From JBBCJT01 sp037190665 (lineage in GTDB: Bacteria > Pseudomonadota > Alphaproteobacteria > Acetobacterales > Acetobacteraceae): a stretch of DNA of 46,360 bases. The notes beneath the pieces were generated by a model, which did not search any database, was not told the DNA's origin, and was given only the letters and a program-made list of their open reading frames with translations. This document shows positions 6,943 to 15,317 of the stretch, one piece after another. The DNA lies in assembly GCA_037190665.1 (NCBI GenBank), contig JBBCJT010000081.1, positions 1 through 46,360 on the forward strand, read 5' to 3'. Position numbers and translations under genes: made by a program. Each line of letters starts with the position of its first letter. Positions within the stretch are counted from its first letter, which is position 1.

Positions 6943-9933
6943 TCACGGCCCGCTCCTCAGTTCGAGGTTGCCCGTATCGCGCCAGTAGCCCTCCCGCCGG
7001 TCCATGGTCTGCAACCGCATGGTCACGGTGCGCGCACCCGCCGGTGGTTCCTCGCCCTCGGCATCGACCACCTGCTCGACCGCGAACATCTCCCGCACCA
7101 GACCGTCCGCATCGGCCTCCGCCTCGGCGGCGAACTGGTCGTCCTGCCGGCGCGCCGTCACCCGCAGCGGCAGGGCAAGCCGCGCGGCCGCCGCCGGGTC
7201 GGCCAGTTCCAGCGCGTAGAGCGGCTGGGCCGTCCACCGTTCGATGGGAAGCTGCCGGAAGCCGAGGATCGTCGCCGCGGCGAGCGGCGTGACGAACTCC
7301 ACGTCGCGCCCCTTTGCGCGATCGAGGTCGATGTCCCGCAGCAGCACGGCGCTGTCGCGCAACTGCCCGGACTGGTCGAGCCGGCCGATGTAGCGGGCGG
7401 TGGATTTCATCCCGAACGCCCGGCTGCGCAGGTGGAAGTTGCGAAGCCGCGCCTCCGCCTGAAGCGACAGCATCGCGCCGACCGCCGCCGTGGTCTTGGG
7501 GTCCTCGATCCGGTTGGACCCGTCGCGGAACGGGTAGGCTTCACTCACCCTATAATGGTGCATGCGCACGATCCGGTGCGGCGGGACCGGCATGCGCGCG
7601 GCGACGAGGTCCGCCACCGCCGTCAGCCGCGACGGCCGGCCCGACAGCAGCAGCACATCGCAGCCGAGATGCCAGACCGCCTCGCACAAATTGGACAGGA
7701 CCGGCCCGAAGGTGGAGGCGATCAGCTTGTCCACCTGCGTGGCGGTGGCGACGAGTTCCGCCGCCATCACCACCTCGCCCTCCGCGCCGGCCTCCCGCGC
7801 CAGCCGCGCGAGGTAGGACATGGCGCGTTCCAGCCCAGGCGTGACCTCCTTGAACAGTTCGGCGAAGCGGCATTGCAGGATCACCCCGCCGCCCCGCGCC
7901 GGCGCCTTCTCCCGCGCGTGCAGCACGGCGAGGCCGACCGGTTCCAGCACCTGCGAGACGAACTGGCGGCGCAGGTGGCGTTCCTGCTCGCTCTGCCCGC
8001 CCTGGTCGCCGCCCAGCGCGCGACGCAGCAGCGCCCATGGATCGGTGACACCCGCCGCCTTCATCGACGCGGCGAGCGCGGGAACCACGATCTCCGACAG
8101 CACCACGCGCAGCAGGTCGTCGCCGGCGGTGCGGAAGCTCTCGCGGAAATCCTGCCGGGGGATCACCGCGTCGCCCTCGCCCAGCCGGTAGGAGACGACC
8201 ATCAGATCGGTGGTGCCGCCGCCGATGTCGATGCTGGCCACACGCAGCGCGCGGGCGGGGTCCTCCGCCTCGTCGCCCAGCAGCGTTTCCATCAGTGCCG
8301 GCGCGTCGCCGCCCATCCGCTCGGCGATCTCGTTGTGCAGCCAGACCACCTGCGTGGCCGTCGCCTCGTCCAGATCGGCGGAGACGCGGGGTTCCGGCAT
8401 CAGCTTGTTCGTCGCCTGCCCGTTCGCGCTCCAGCCCAGCATCTCCCACGCCAGCCGGACGCCGGCTTGGGCGCGGGCGCGCAGGATGCGCTGCTCGGCG
8501 AGCGGCATGCCCGGCGGCATGGTCAGGACGACACGGCGCAGGCGGCGCGGGATGTCGGAGTCGCGCCGTTCCAGCCGCCCGCCCGGCGCGTTCGCCTGGG
8601 TCACGGCCTGCAACACGATCTCCGCGATCAGGAAGGCGAACAGCGCGGAGCGGGAGAAATGTGCCCGCGTCGCCGGCCCGCCGGCGCGGCGGAGGGAGCG
8701 GACCTCGCCGTCCTCCGTGACCAGCCGCATGAACATGCCGCTGACCATCGGGTCGGTCGTCTCGCCCGCGCTGCGCGCGTTGTAGCGCCAGGGCTGCACG
8801 GACCGCACCGTGTCCCACAGGTACCGCTTGGGCGAGGACAGGCCGGTCGCCCCCTCGTTGCCCAGCCTTGCGCCCGCCAGCCTTATCGCCTCCGGCCCGA
8901 TGCGCACCGGGGACGGCCAGGCGAAGGCCCCGGCGCGGCCGGAGCGGCGGGAGACGGCATCCAGCCCGAAAGCGGCGCGCGAGAACTCCACCCGGCTTTC
9001 GAATGGCAGCCGGTAGCTGCGCTGTGGTTCCGACAAATCCCGCAAGATCAGAGGCATGGAGTCCGCGAAGTTCATCCCCTGCCCGGGATGCTCCTCCACC
9101 AGGATGCCGCAGGTACGGGAGTTACCGACATCCAGCACAAGGTCCACGTCCACCGGCCGCAGCTCGGACGCCGCCGAGACGGTGTCCACGAAGCGGATGC
9201 GCGGCACCGAGCCCAGCGCGTCCAGCAGGCTGAGGAAGGCGATGTAGCGGGCCTGATGCTCGCAGGACCACGGCATGTCCTCCCGCCGCAGCGGACGGTT
9301 GCGGAGCTGCGCCTGACGGAAGGCGCGGAACAGGTCGAGCAGCCAGTCGCCGACCCAGGCCTCGTTGATGAACCAGCCGTTGCGCTCGGCATCGGCGACC
9401 AGCGCGAACTCGCGCCCGCTGCTCACCGCCTTCTCGTTGGGGGCGAGGATGGTGCCGGGCAGGTCCGGGTCGGGGTCCAGCAGGCCGGTGTCGAAGGCGA
9501 TCACCAGCCGTGCCGGGCGGGTGGCGGTGCCGCGCGAATCGGGCGGCAGTTCGGACAGGTGCGCGCGCACCCAGTTTGAGGGGCCGCGGTCGACCTCGTC
9601 CGGCCGGTCGGCGCGGGGTTGCAGCACGGCGAACACCGGCAGCGGCACCCAGCGCGACAGGAACGGCTCCAGCGCGCGGGACGCGCTGATGGCGTAGCAC
9701 TCCTCCTCCGGCGGGATGCGGCCGGAGACCGGGTCCACCACATCGCCGTTCGCGTCCACCGACAGCTCGCGCAGCGCGACCGGGACCTCCCCGGTCTCGT
9801 CCGGCACGTCGGACAGCCGTTCCTCCCAGAACCTGCGCGTCAGGCGCGGCAGGGCATCGAGATCGAAATCGATGTCCCAGAAATGGATGCCGCTATTCGG
9901 CACCAGCGTGATCAGCCTGGACAAGAGTGCCAT
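6943..9933 (-). CDS. srfB: SrfB family protein, actin/Hsp70-fold ATPase
   Basis: The protein has 996 residues, typical for SrfB. The ATG at 9933 gives an N-terminus (MALLSRLITLVPNSGIHFWD) that fits the family start. An in-frame GTG 18 bp upstream is the alternative. Signatures of the actin/Hsp70/FtsA fold are visible: phosphate-1 DLVLDVGNSRTCGILV at about 264-279, phosphate-2 SIDIGGGTTDLMVV at about 567-580, and an adenosine-type motif LLLSGRPSRL at about 761-770. An N-terminal region of about 260 residues precedes the ATPase core and is not explained by that fold. There is no signal peptide or membrane helix. The start lies 25 bp after the SrfA-like stop. The role is inferred: a cytoplasmic ATPase that assembles with, or is recruited by, the cytoplasmic domains of the bitopic proteins encoded upstream. 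Confidence 0.88.
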   Translation of the reverse strand: MALLSRLITLVPNSGIHFWDIDFDLDALPRLTRRFWEERLSDVPDETGEVPVALRELSVDANGDVVDPVSGRIPPEEECYAISASRALEPFLSRWVPLPVFAVLQPRADRPDEVDRGPSNWVRAHLSELPPDSRGTATRPARLVIAFDTGLLDPDPDLPGTILAPNEKAVSSGREFALVADAERNGWFINEAWVGDWLLDLFRAFRQAQLRNRPLRREDMPWSCEHQARYIAFLSLLDALGSVPRIRFVDTVSAASELRPVDVDLVLDVGNSRTCGILVEEHPGQGMNFADSMPLILRDLSEPQRSYRLPFESRVEFSRAAFGLDAVSRRSGRAGAFAWPSPVRIGPEAIRLAGARLGNEGATGLSSPKRYLWDTVRSVQPWRYNARSAGETTDPMVSGMFMRLVTEDGEVRSLRRAGGPATRAHFSRSALFAFLIAEIVLQAVTQANAPGGRLERRDSDIPRRLRRVVLTMPPGMPLAEQRILRARAQAGVRLAWEMLGWSANGQATNKLMPEPRVSADLDEATATQVVWLHNEIAERMGGDAPALMETLLGDEAEDPARALRVASIDIGGGTTDLMVVSYRLGEGDAVIPRQDFRESFRTAGDDLLRVVLSEIVVPALAASMKAAGVTDPWALLRRALGGDQGGQSEQERHLRRQFVSQVLEPVGLAVLHAREKAPARGGGVILQCRFAELFKEVTPGLERAMSYLARLAREAGAEGEVVMAAELVATATQVDKLIASTFGPVLSNLCEAVWHLGCDVLLLSGRPSRLTAVADLVAARMPVPPHRIVRMHHYRVSEAYPFRDGSNRIEDPKTTAAVGAMLSLQAEARLRNFHLRSRAFGMKSTARYIGRLDQSGQLRDSAVLLRDIDLDRAKGRDVEFVTPLAAATILGFRQLPIERWTAQPLYALELADPAAAARLALPLRVTARRQDDQFAAEAEADADGLVREMFAVEQVVDAEGEEPPAGARTVTMRLQTMDRREGYWRDTGNLELRSGP

Positions 9934-9958
9934 CCCGCCCGTTCTTCGCACGGGACGT

Positions 9959-11179
9959 TCATCGCTTGAAGCGTCCGGGCGGCTTCGGCCCCGGGCTGGG
10001 CCCTTCCAGCTCCGTGCGCGTGCATTCCGCCTCGTTGTCGTCGATGCGCACGCAGTTCTGCCGGCCCAGATAAAGAGAGACCTGCGGGCCGCGGCATTGC
10101 GACAGCTCGTTGATGATCATGTTGCGGCCCTGGAACTGGGCGCGGATCGGCCCTTCGCAGCGGTTGCCGTCCTCCCACTCCAGCACCTGCCGTCCGTTGC
10201 CGTTCGCGTCGAAGCAGAGCTGCCAGGTCCGCACCGGGAAGGCGCGGCGGCGAGCGTGGTCGTAGGTGCTCATGGGCGCGGTGTTGCGCCAGCAGCCTTC
10301 CAGCATGCGCAGGTCGCCGCGATCCCACGAATCGCGCGGCAGGGCTGGCGGCGGCGTGGGACGCGGCGGCGGCTGGGGCCGGGGTGTAGGTTGCGGCGGC
10401 GGCTCGGGCGGCGGTGGCGCCGGCGGCGGTTCAGGTGCCGGCGCGACGGGCAGCGCGCATTGCAGCCGGCGCCGGGCGAGTTCCTGCTCCAGCCGCGCGA
10501 GTTCGGCCTGCAGCGCGTCGTTCTCCTCCGCGGCGCGCGCGGCGTCGCGATAGATATCGAGATTGGCCGGGTCGAGCGTGCATTGCGGCAGTTGCGGGAA
10601 CAGCGCGGCGAGCGCCATCGGCAGCAGCAATCCCGCCGCCAGCGCGAAGGCCGCGAGCGCGCCGCCCGCGATGGCCCATTGCCGCCGGGGCCACGGCGTG
10701 GAGGGCTGCCAGGGCTGGCCGTCGTCCAGCCGCGCGAGCAGGCCCGGCGGAGCGCCGGCCCGCGCCGCCACGTGACCCCACGCGGCGAGCACCGGCCGCC
10801 CGTCCACCGCCCAGACCGAGTCGTGGTCCGGCACCTCCCGCAGCGCCGGCCATGCCGAGGCGACGGTGGGGGCCGCGCCCGATTCACCGAGGCGACGGAT
10901 ATCCGACAGGATCGCCGCCAGCGCCTCGTTCAATGCGCGCCGGTCGGCGACGGGAAGCGCGCCGAAGCGACGCTGCCGTTGGCCGGCGGCGCGCCAGACG
11001 ATCTCGCCCCCCTCCTCCTCCGGCACGGCGAGCAGCACGGCGTGCGCGGGCGAGAGGCCGGCGGCGATCTCGGCGCTCAGCGCCCGGTGCCATTCGGCGA
11101 GGCTGCGGCCTTCGGGCAGCACGCTGCGCAGCGTGTTCGCCTGCAGCCGGGCCAGATCGAGCATGCCGGTCCCGCTCAT
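9959..11179 (-). CDS. srfA: SrfA-like bitopic membrane protein
   Basis: The product has 406 residues, and its ATG overlaps the upstream stop (ATGA at 11176-11179). A cytoplasmic N-terminal domain (about 1-140) carries LSPAHAVLL, GEIVW, LPVADRRAL and WAVDGRPVLAAWGH, all shared with the next two proteins upstream. One transmembrane helix (about 168-194), a helical/coiled-coil stretch (203-240) and a Pro-rich linker (243-281) follow. The outer domain (about 284-392) contains LEGCWRN, WQLCFDANGNGRQ and several cysteines (296, 322, 341, 362, 376, 386) that could form disulfides in the periplasm. The symbol rests mainly on its position directly before SrfB and SrfC and on general resemblance. The domain's ligand is unknown. 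Confidence 0.75.
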   Translation of the reverse strand: MSGTGMLDLARLQANTLRSVLPEGRSLAEWHRALSAEIAAGLSPAHAVLLAVPEEEGGEIVWRAAGQRQRRFGALPVADRRALNEALAAILSDIRRLGESGAAPTVASAWPALREVPDHDSVWAVDGRPVLAAWGHVAARAGAPPGLLARLDDGQPWQPSTPWPRRQWAIAGGALAAFALAAGLLLPMALAALFPQLPQCTLDPANLDIYRDAARAAEENDALQAELARLEQELARRRLQCALPVAPAPEPPPAPPPPEPPPQPTPRPQPPPRPTPPPALPRDSWDRGDLRMLEGCWRNTAPMSTYDHARRRAFPVRTWQLCFDANGNGRQVLEWEDGNRCEGPIRAQFQGRNMIINELSQCRGPQVSLYLGRQNCVRIDDNEAECTRTELEGPSPGPKPPGRFKR

Positions 11180-12453
11180 GGCACCTGCACCGTCGTGACG
11201 GGCGCGGGGTTCCGACTGCGCGCGACGCCGGTGATGACGCGGTCGGGCCGGCCGGCCTGCCGGATGGTCAGGCGGTATGGGATCTCCGCTTGCCCGCGCG
11301 GCTCATACACGCCGACCTCCACGCGATAGGTGCCCTGCGGCGGGCGGTCCCAGCGCGCATTCTCCACCGGCGTGCGCCGCAGGATGCGCGGGTCGGCGTT
11401 CGCGTCGACGTCCAGCTCGCCGCCGCACATCTGCCGCGCGCCCCAGAACAGGCGTTGGCCGTTGGGGCAGATCACGTGCAGGTCGAGATCGGACACGCCC
11501 TCCCACGCCAGCACGATCTGCAGATCCCCTTCCCGCCCGCCGTCGCGCTGCACGCGGTCGAGATCGGAGTTCCGCTGCGGTGGTGGCGGCTGGGGCGGTG
11601 GTGTTGGAGGCGGCCGCGTCTGCGGCGGCGGTGGAGGTGGCGGGGCCGGCGGGCGCGGCGGCTGCACGGGCGGGCAGTCGGCGCGGCGCTGGGCGGCCTC
11701 CGCGATCACGCGGGCCAACTCGCGGCGCAGCACCGCCTCCCGCGTGGACAGCTCGCGCAGTTCGGCGAGCGCGCGGAGTTGTGCCGGATCGGCGGCGCAG
11801 GCGTTGGCGGGCGCGGCGAACCAGCCGAACGGGTCGCGCCACAGCATCAGCAGCACGGCCAACAGCAGCGCCAGCGCGGCGAGCAGCGCGGTGATGGCGG
11901 GCCACAGCGCCGCCCCCGGGCGCGCAGGTGGTGACGGTGGCGGGAGGATCGCCATCGGCACGTCGGCCGCGGCGACATGGCCCGTCAGCGTCTCCCGCGC
12001 CGCCGCCATACCGGACGGTTCGTGCCCCCAGGCGACGACAACCGGCGCACCGTCGATGCGATAGAGGTTGCGCGCCTCGGGCGTCGGCACGTGCAGCGCC
12101 GCCTCGATCAGCGCCGCCATGAAGCGGGAGGAGGAATCGGGCCGGGCGGCGATGCGCTGCGCCAGTGCCGCGATCTCGTCGCGCATCGCGTGCCAGCGGG
12201 CGATCAGTGCCGCGCGGTCGGCCTCAGGCAGCGCATCGGCGCGCTCGGCAGTCCCCGAACCGCCCGCATACCAGTCGATCTCGCCGCGCTGCGGATTGCG
12301 CTGCGGTTCGGCGAACAGTGCCGCGTGGGCGGGCGAAAGCTCCGCGCCGATCTGGGCGGTCAGCGAATCCCAGTGCTCAACGGCGAGCGTGCCGCCAGCG
12401 CCGAGCGGCTGGAATTCGGCGCTGCGTGTGACGGCGATGCGGCGGGAGGCCAT
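11176..12453 (-). CDS. Bitopic membrane protein, SrfA-like N-terminal domain plus YfaP/DUF2135-like outer domain
   Basis: The product has 425 residues. The N-terminal domain (about 1-145) repeats the shared motifs LSPAHAALF, GEIDWY, LPEADRAAL and YRIDGAPVVVAWGH. A transmembrane helix lies at about 182-205, followed by a helical/coiled-coil stretch (222-258) and an extreme Pro-rich linker (261-292). The outer domain (about 308-412) reads LQIVLAWEGVSDLDLHVICP, GQRLFWGARQMCGG, ELDVDANAD, then PPQGTYRVEVGVY and IPYRLTIR. This is the pattern of YfaP/DUF2135-type domains, in which an SDLDLHV aspartate cluster probably binds metal. It is the second gene of the operon: 12 bp separate it from the protease gene, whose TAG stop abuts the AGGA ribosome site. 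I infer a ligand-sensing or structural role outside the inner membrane. Confidence 0.8.
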   Translation of the reverse strand: MASRRIAVTRSAEFQPLGAGGTLAVEHWDSLTAQIGAELSPAHAALFAEPQRNPQRGEIDWYAGGSGTAERADALPEADRAALIARWHAMRDEIAALAQRIAARPDSSSRFMAALIEAALHVPTPEARNLYRIDGAPVVVAWGHEPSGMAAARETLTGHVAAADVPMAILPPPSPPARPGAALWPAITALLAALALLLAVLLMLWRDPFGWFAAPANACAADPAQLRALAELRELSTREAVLRRELARVIAEAAQRRADCPPVQPPRPPAPPPPPPPQTRPPPTPPPQPPPPQRNSDLDRVQRDGGREGDLQIVLAWEGVSDLDLHVICPNGQRLFWGARQMCGGELDVDANADPRILRRTPVENARWDRPPQGTYRVEVGVYEPRGQAEIPYRLTIRQAGRPDRVITGVARSRNPAPVTTVQVP

Positions 12454-12465
12454 GCGCGGCCGGTC

Positions 12466-14316
12466 CTACCGCGGCGGCTGCGCGGGCTGGGCCGGCGGGG
12501 CGGCTGGGGGCGCGGCTGGTGCTGCCGCCGGAGGCGCGGGCGCGGCTGCCGGTGGCGTCGCAGGCGCGGCGGGGGCTGGTGCTGCGCCGGCCGGCGGCGT
12601 CGCTGGCGCGGCGGGTGTCGGCGCAGTACCGGCCGGCGGCGTTCCGGGCGTGGCCGGCGCAGGCGGGGCGCCGGCGGGTGCCGGTGGCGTCGCGCCACCC
12701 TGCGCGGGCGGGGCGGCGGGCGCACAGGCGCCCTGCACTTCCTGCACCGCCACGTTGTTGGCGCGCAGGAATTCCATCAGCGAGTCGGTCTTCTGCGCGT
12801 AGCTCACCGTCACCGGCATCCGGTCGGACGACCGGCCGAAGGTGTTCACGCCCACCACCCGTCCGCAGCGATCCACCAGCGGCCCGCCCGAGGAGCCGGG
12901 CGAGATCTGCGCACTGTGCGGCATGCCCTGCAGGCCCGACGGGAAAGCCTGGATCGCCTGCACCCGCCCGTCCGACAGGATCGGTTGCAGGTTCGCGACC
13001 GCTGCCGCGTTGCCGTCCAGCAGTTGCCGGTAGGCGGCGTCCGCCTCCGAGACCAGCGCCGGGAAGCCGGCCGCAATCACCTCGTCCAGCCGCGCGACGG
13101 TGGTGGTGAGGCCCAGCGGCTGCACCTGCTGCGCCGGCACGCGCAGCACCGCGAAGTCCGGCGTGCCGATATCCGAGGCTTGCGTGCCGGCCGCGATCTC
13201 CGCCGGCAGCACGCGGCCAATGGCGCGGCTCGCCACCACCACCCCGGTGCCGCCTTCCACGACATGGCGGTTGGTGACGATCAGTTCCGGCGTGACGAAG
13301 AAGCCGGACCCGGTGCCCACGCCGTCAGGCTTGCGCACGATCACCAGCACCACGCCCTGATCGAGCAGGCCCGCGAGATCGCCGCTGAACGGCTCGCGCC
13401 CCGGCGCCGGCGGCGGCAGGGAGGCCGGCGGCACCGGCGCGGCGCGGTCCGGGCCCAGTCGCGGCATGGTGGCCGGATCGGCGACGCAGACATTGCCCTC
13501 CAGCGCCTGCCGCGCCTCGGCGATGCGGCGCTCCAGCGCCTCGTTCTGCTGGCGTTGCAGGTCGGTGGCGCGCCTCAGCTCCTCCTCGTCCTGCACCACG
13601 GTGATCGTGGTCGGCCGCGCGGCGATCTGCTCCCACAGGATGCGCGCGCCGATCCAGATGCCGAGCGCGAGGAAGATCGCCGCGATGGCGAGCGCGGCCG
13701 GCAGCAGGTAGCGCGGCGCGGAAGGTGGCGGCGGGGGTGGCAGCACGCGCGGCGCAGCGGGAACCTGCGCGGCGGCAGCGACCGGGGCTGCGCGCGCGGG
13801 TGCTTCGGGTTCGGCCGCCTGCGCCATGCCTGCCGGCAGGAGCGCCCCGAGGCCGAGTCGCATCGCACGGTCGAGCGCGGCCGGCGTCTCCTGCCCCGCC
13901 TCTCCCAGTCCCCAGTCCACGAGTACCGGCTCACCACCCACGGCATAGATCGCCGCCTCGCCCGGCACGACCAGCGCGCGGCGCAGCCACGGGCCCAGCT
14001 CGGCATCGCCGAGCAATCCATGCAGGCGCGCGAGCAACTGGCGCAGCCGCGCTTCCACCGGCGCGCGCTCGGCCTCCGGCAGCCCCGCGAACGGACGCAC
14101 CTCGCCCGCCAGCGCGGTGGACCAGCCGATGCTGCCCTGCGCAGCGCCGTTGCCGAGCGTGACAGCGGGCGTTGCGAACAGCCGTGCGGCTTCAGCACCC
14201 GCGGCTTCGGCAATCCGTGCGGTCGCACGGGCATGCTCGTCATGGACGGTCCTGGCGCCGAGGCGGAACGGCACCCTTCCGTTCAACGCGACGCGAGCGA
14301 TCTGACGTTCGGCCAT
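12466..14316 (-). CDS. Membrane-anchored trypsin-like (HtrA/DegP-type) serine protease with SrfA-like N-terminal domain
   Basis: The product has 616 residues from the ATG at 14316. An upstream in-frame TTG at 14352 is less likely. The N-terminal domain (about 1-140) carries the shared motifs GSIGW, LPEAERAPV and YAVGGEPVLVDWG. A transmembrane helix is at about 202-226, with a helical/coiled-coil segment at about 242-274. The protease domain spans about 318-525. The triad is visible as His351 (TNRHVV), Asp387 (TPDFAVL) and Ser476 in SPGSSGGPLVD, where the usual Asn of GNSGG is Ser. No PDZ domain follows. The C-terminal 80 residues (535-616) are Ala/Pro/Gly repeats. It is the first gene of the seven-gene operon. 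The active site is predicted to face the periplasm, and its substrates may be the outer domains of its operon partners, which is an inference. Confidence 0.87.
   Translation of the reverse strand: MAERQIARVALNGRVPFRLGARTVHDEHARATARIAEAAGAEAARLFATPAVTLGNGAAQGSIGWSTALAGEVRPFAGLPEAERAPVEARLRQLLARLHGLLGDAELGPWLRRALVVPGEAAIYAVGGEPVLVDWGLGEAGQETPAALDRAMRLGLGALLPAGMAQAAEPEAPARAAPVAAAAQVPAAPRVLPPPPPPSAPRYLLPAALAIAAIFLALGIWIGARILWEQIAARPTTITVVQDEEELRRATDLQRQQNEALERRIAEARQALEGNVCVADPATMPRLGPDRAAPVPPASLPPPAPGREPFSGDLAGLLDQGVVLVIVRKPDGVGTGSGFFVTPELIVTNRHVVEGGTGVVVASRAIGRVLPAEIAAGTQASDIGTPDFAVLRVPAQQVQPLGLTTTVARLDEVIAAGFPALVSEADAAYRQLLDGNAAAVANLQPILSDGRVQAIQAFPSGLQGMPHSAQISPGSSGGPLVDRCGRVVGVNTFGRSSDRMPVTVSYAQKTDSLMEFLRANNVAVQEVQGACAPAAPPAQGGATPPAPAGAPPAPATPGTPPAGTAPTPAAPATPPAGAAPAPAAPATPPAAAPAPPAAAPAAPPAAPPAQPAQPPR
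12476..12722. repeat. Imperfect tandem repeat encoding an Ala/Pro/Gly-rich tail
   Basis: The 3' end of the protease gene consists of degenerate repeats of about 15-45 bp, all in frame. They encode units such as PAGTAPTPAAPATP and PAGAAPAPAAPATP. Copy number is likely to vary between strains because the DNA is both repetitive and extremely GC-rich. The tail resembles flexible Pro/Ala spacers that cross the periplasm or peptidoglycan in TonB-like proteins. Confidence 0.75.
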
Positions 14317-14526
14317 CGTGTTCAGTCTGCGCCTTCGCCCTGTATCGCCCAAGCTCTTAATTTCGTCACAAAGCCAACGCTAGTCTTGCGCCGCATCGCA
14401 TTCGCGAAGTAACGCACGTCGCCAATGCTTGAATCCGGCCGGGCTTTTGCGGAGCGATGAAGGCTTTCGCCTCCCGGCGGCATTCAGGGCAGACTGCGAC
14501 CGGGACTGTCCTGCCGGAGCCGAACC

Positions 14527-15315
14527 ATGCACGAGATGATGCGCAGGCTGAACCATATGGGGCTTGGCGTCGCCATGGCCGCCTCGCTGCTGCTCGCAGC
14601 CTGCGCCAACACCATGGCGATGGAACCCGGCCTGAGTCCGGAGCAGCAGGTGCTGCGCCGCGGCGTCGGCCAGCAGGACGATCCGAACTACACGCCGCAG
14701 GTCCGCACCGGCGAGACGGTCGGCGAAGGTGCGCTGATCGGCGCGCTGCTCGGTGCCGCCATCGGCGCACTGGCGAGCAACAACCGCGGCCAGGGCGCGC
14801 TGATCGGCGCGGCGGCCGGCGGTGCGCTGGGTGCCGGCGCGGGCGGCATCGTCGCACAGCAGGCGCAGGCCCGCGCCAACCAGGAAGCCGCGCTCCGGGC
14901 TTCCATCGACGCGGCGAACCGCGACGCGCAGAAGTACCGGCAATACGCGTCCGCCTCGGTCGCCAATGCCAACGCGGCGCGCCAACAGATCGCGGCACTC
15001 GATGCGCAGTACCGCGCCGGCCAGATCACCGCTGCGCAGTTCCGCGAGCGCACCGCCTCCTATCAGCGCGACCTGCAGGCGATGCAGAGCCTCGCCGCGG
15101 ACGGCCAGCGCGTGCAGGCGGCGATGCAGCAGCAGGCGCCGTACAGCCCCGCCTTCACGTCCAGCGGCGATGCCGTCCGGTCCTCCACCGACGCGATCAA
15201 CCGCGCCGCCGCCGACCTCGCCCGCAGCCTGACGATGGTGCCGGGCAGCAGCGTGCCTTCGGCACCGCCCGTCGAGCCCGCACCGAGCGGCAAGCCCCCG
15301 CCGCTGGTGAGCTGA
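14527..15315 (+). CDS. Glycine-zipper lipoprotein
   Basis: The product has 262 residues and starts at the ATG at 14527, with GGAG about 7 nt upstream. The signal peptide ends in a lipobox (SLLLAAC, Cys26), so it should be lipid-anchored. Residues about 65-110 form a glycine zipper (GEGALIGALLGAAIGALASNN, then GQGALIGAAAGGALGAGAGG), a motif that packs or inserts in membranes. A long Ala/Gln-rich helical region (about 110-235) with probable coiled coil follows, and the tail is Pro-rich. It is transcribed divergently from the srf-type operon across a 210-bp gap and is followed after 2 bp by another lipoprotein. By its position it may be the outer-membrane or peptidoglycan side of the same envelope system, though it could also be an independent Rcs/OmpA-type accessory lipoprotein. 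Confidence 0.82.
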   Translation: MHEMMRRLNHMGLGVAMAASLLLAACANTMAMEPGLSPEQQVLRRGVGQQDDPNYTPQVRTGETVGEGALIGALLGAAIGALASNNRGQGALIGAAAGGALGAGAGGIVAQQAQARANQEAALRASIDAANRDAQKYRQYASASVANANAARQQIAALDAQYRAGQITAAQFRERTASYQRDLQAMQSLAADGQRVQAAMQQQAPYSPAFTSSGDAVRSSTDAINRAAADLARSLTMVPGSSVPSAPPVEPAPSGKPPPLVS

Positions 15316-15317
15316 TC

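Noticed and set aside
1099..14316. Type VI secretion locus suggested by the VWA and membrane proteins
   Set aside because: No TssB/TssC sheath, Hcp, VgrG, ClpV or TssJLM protein is encoded. The VWA resemblance to PpkA alone is not enough.
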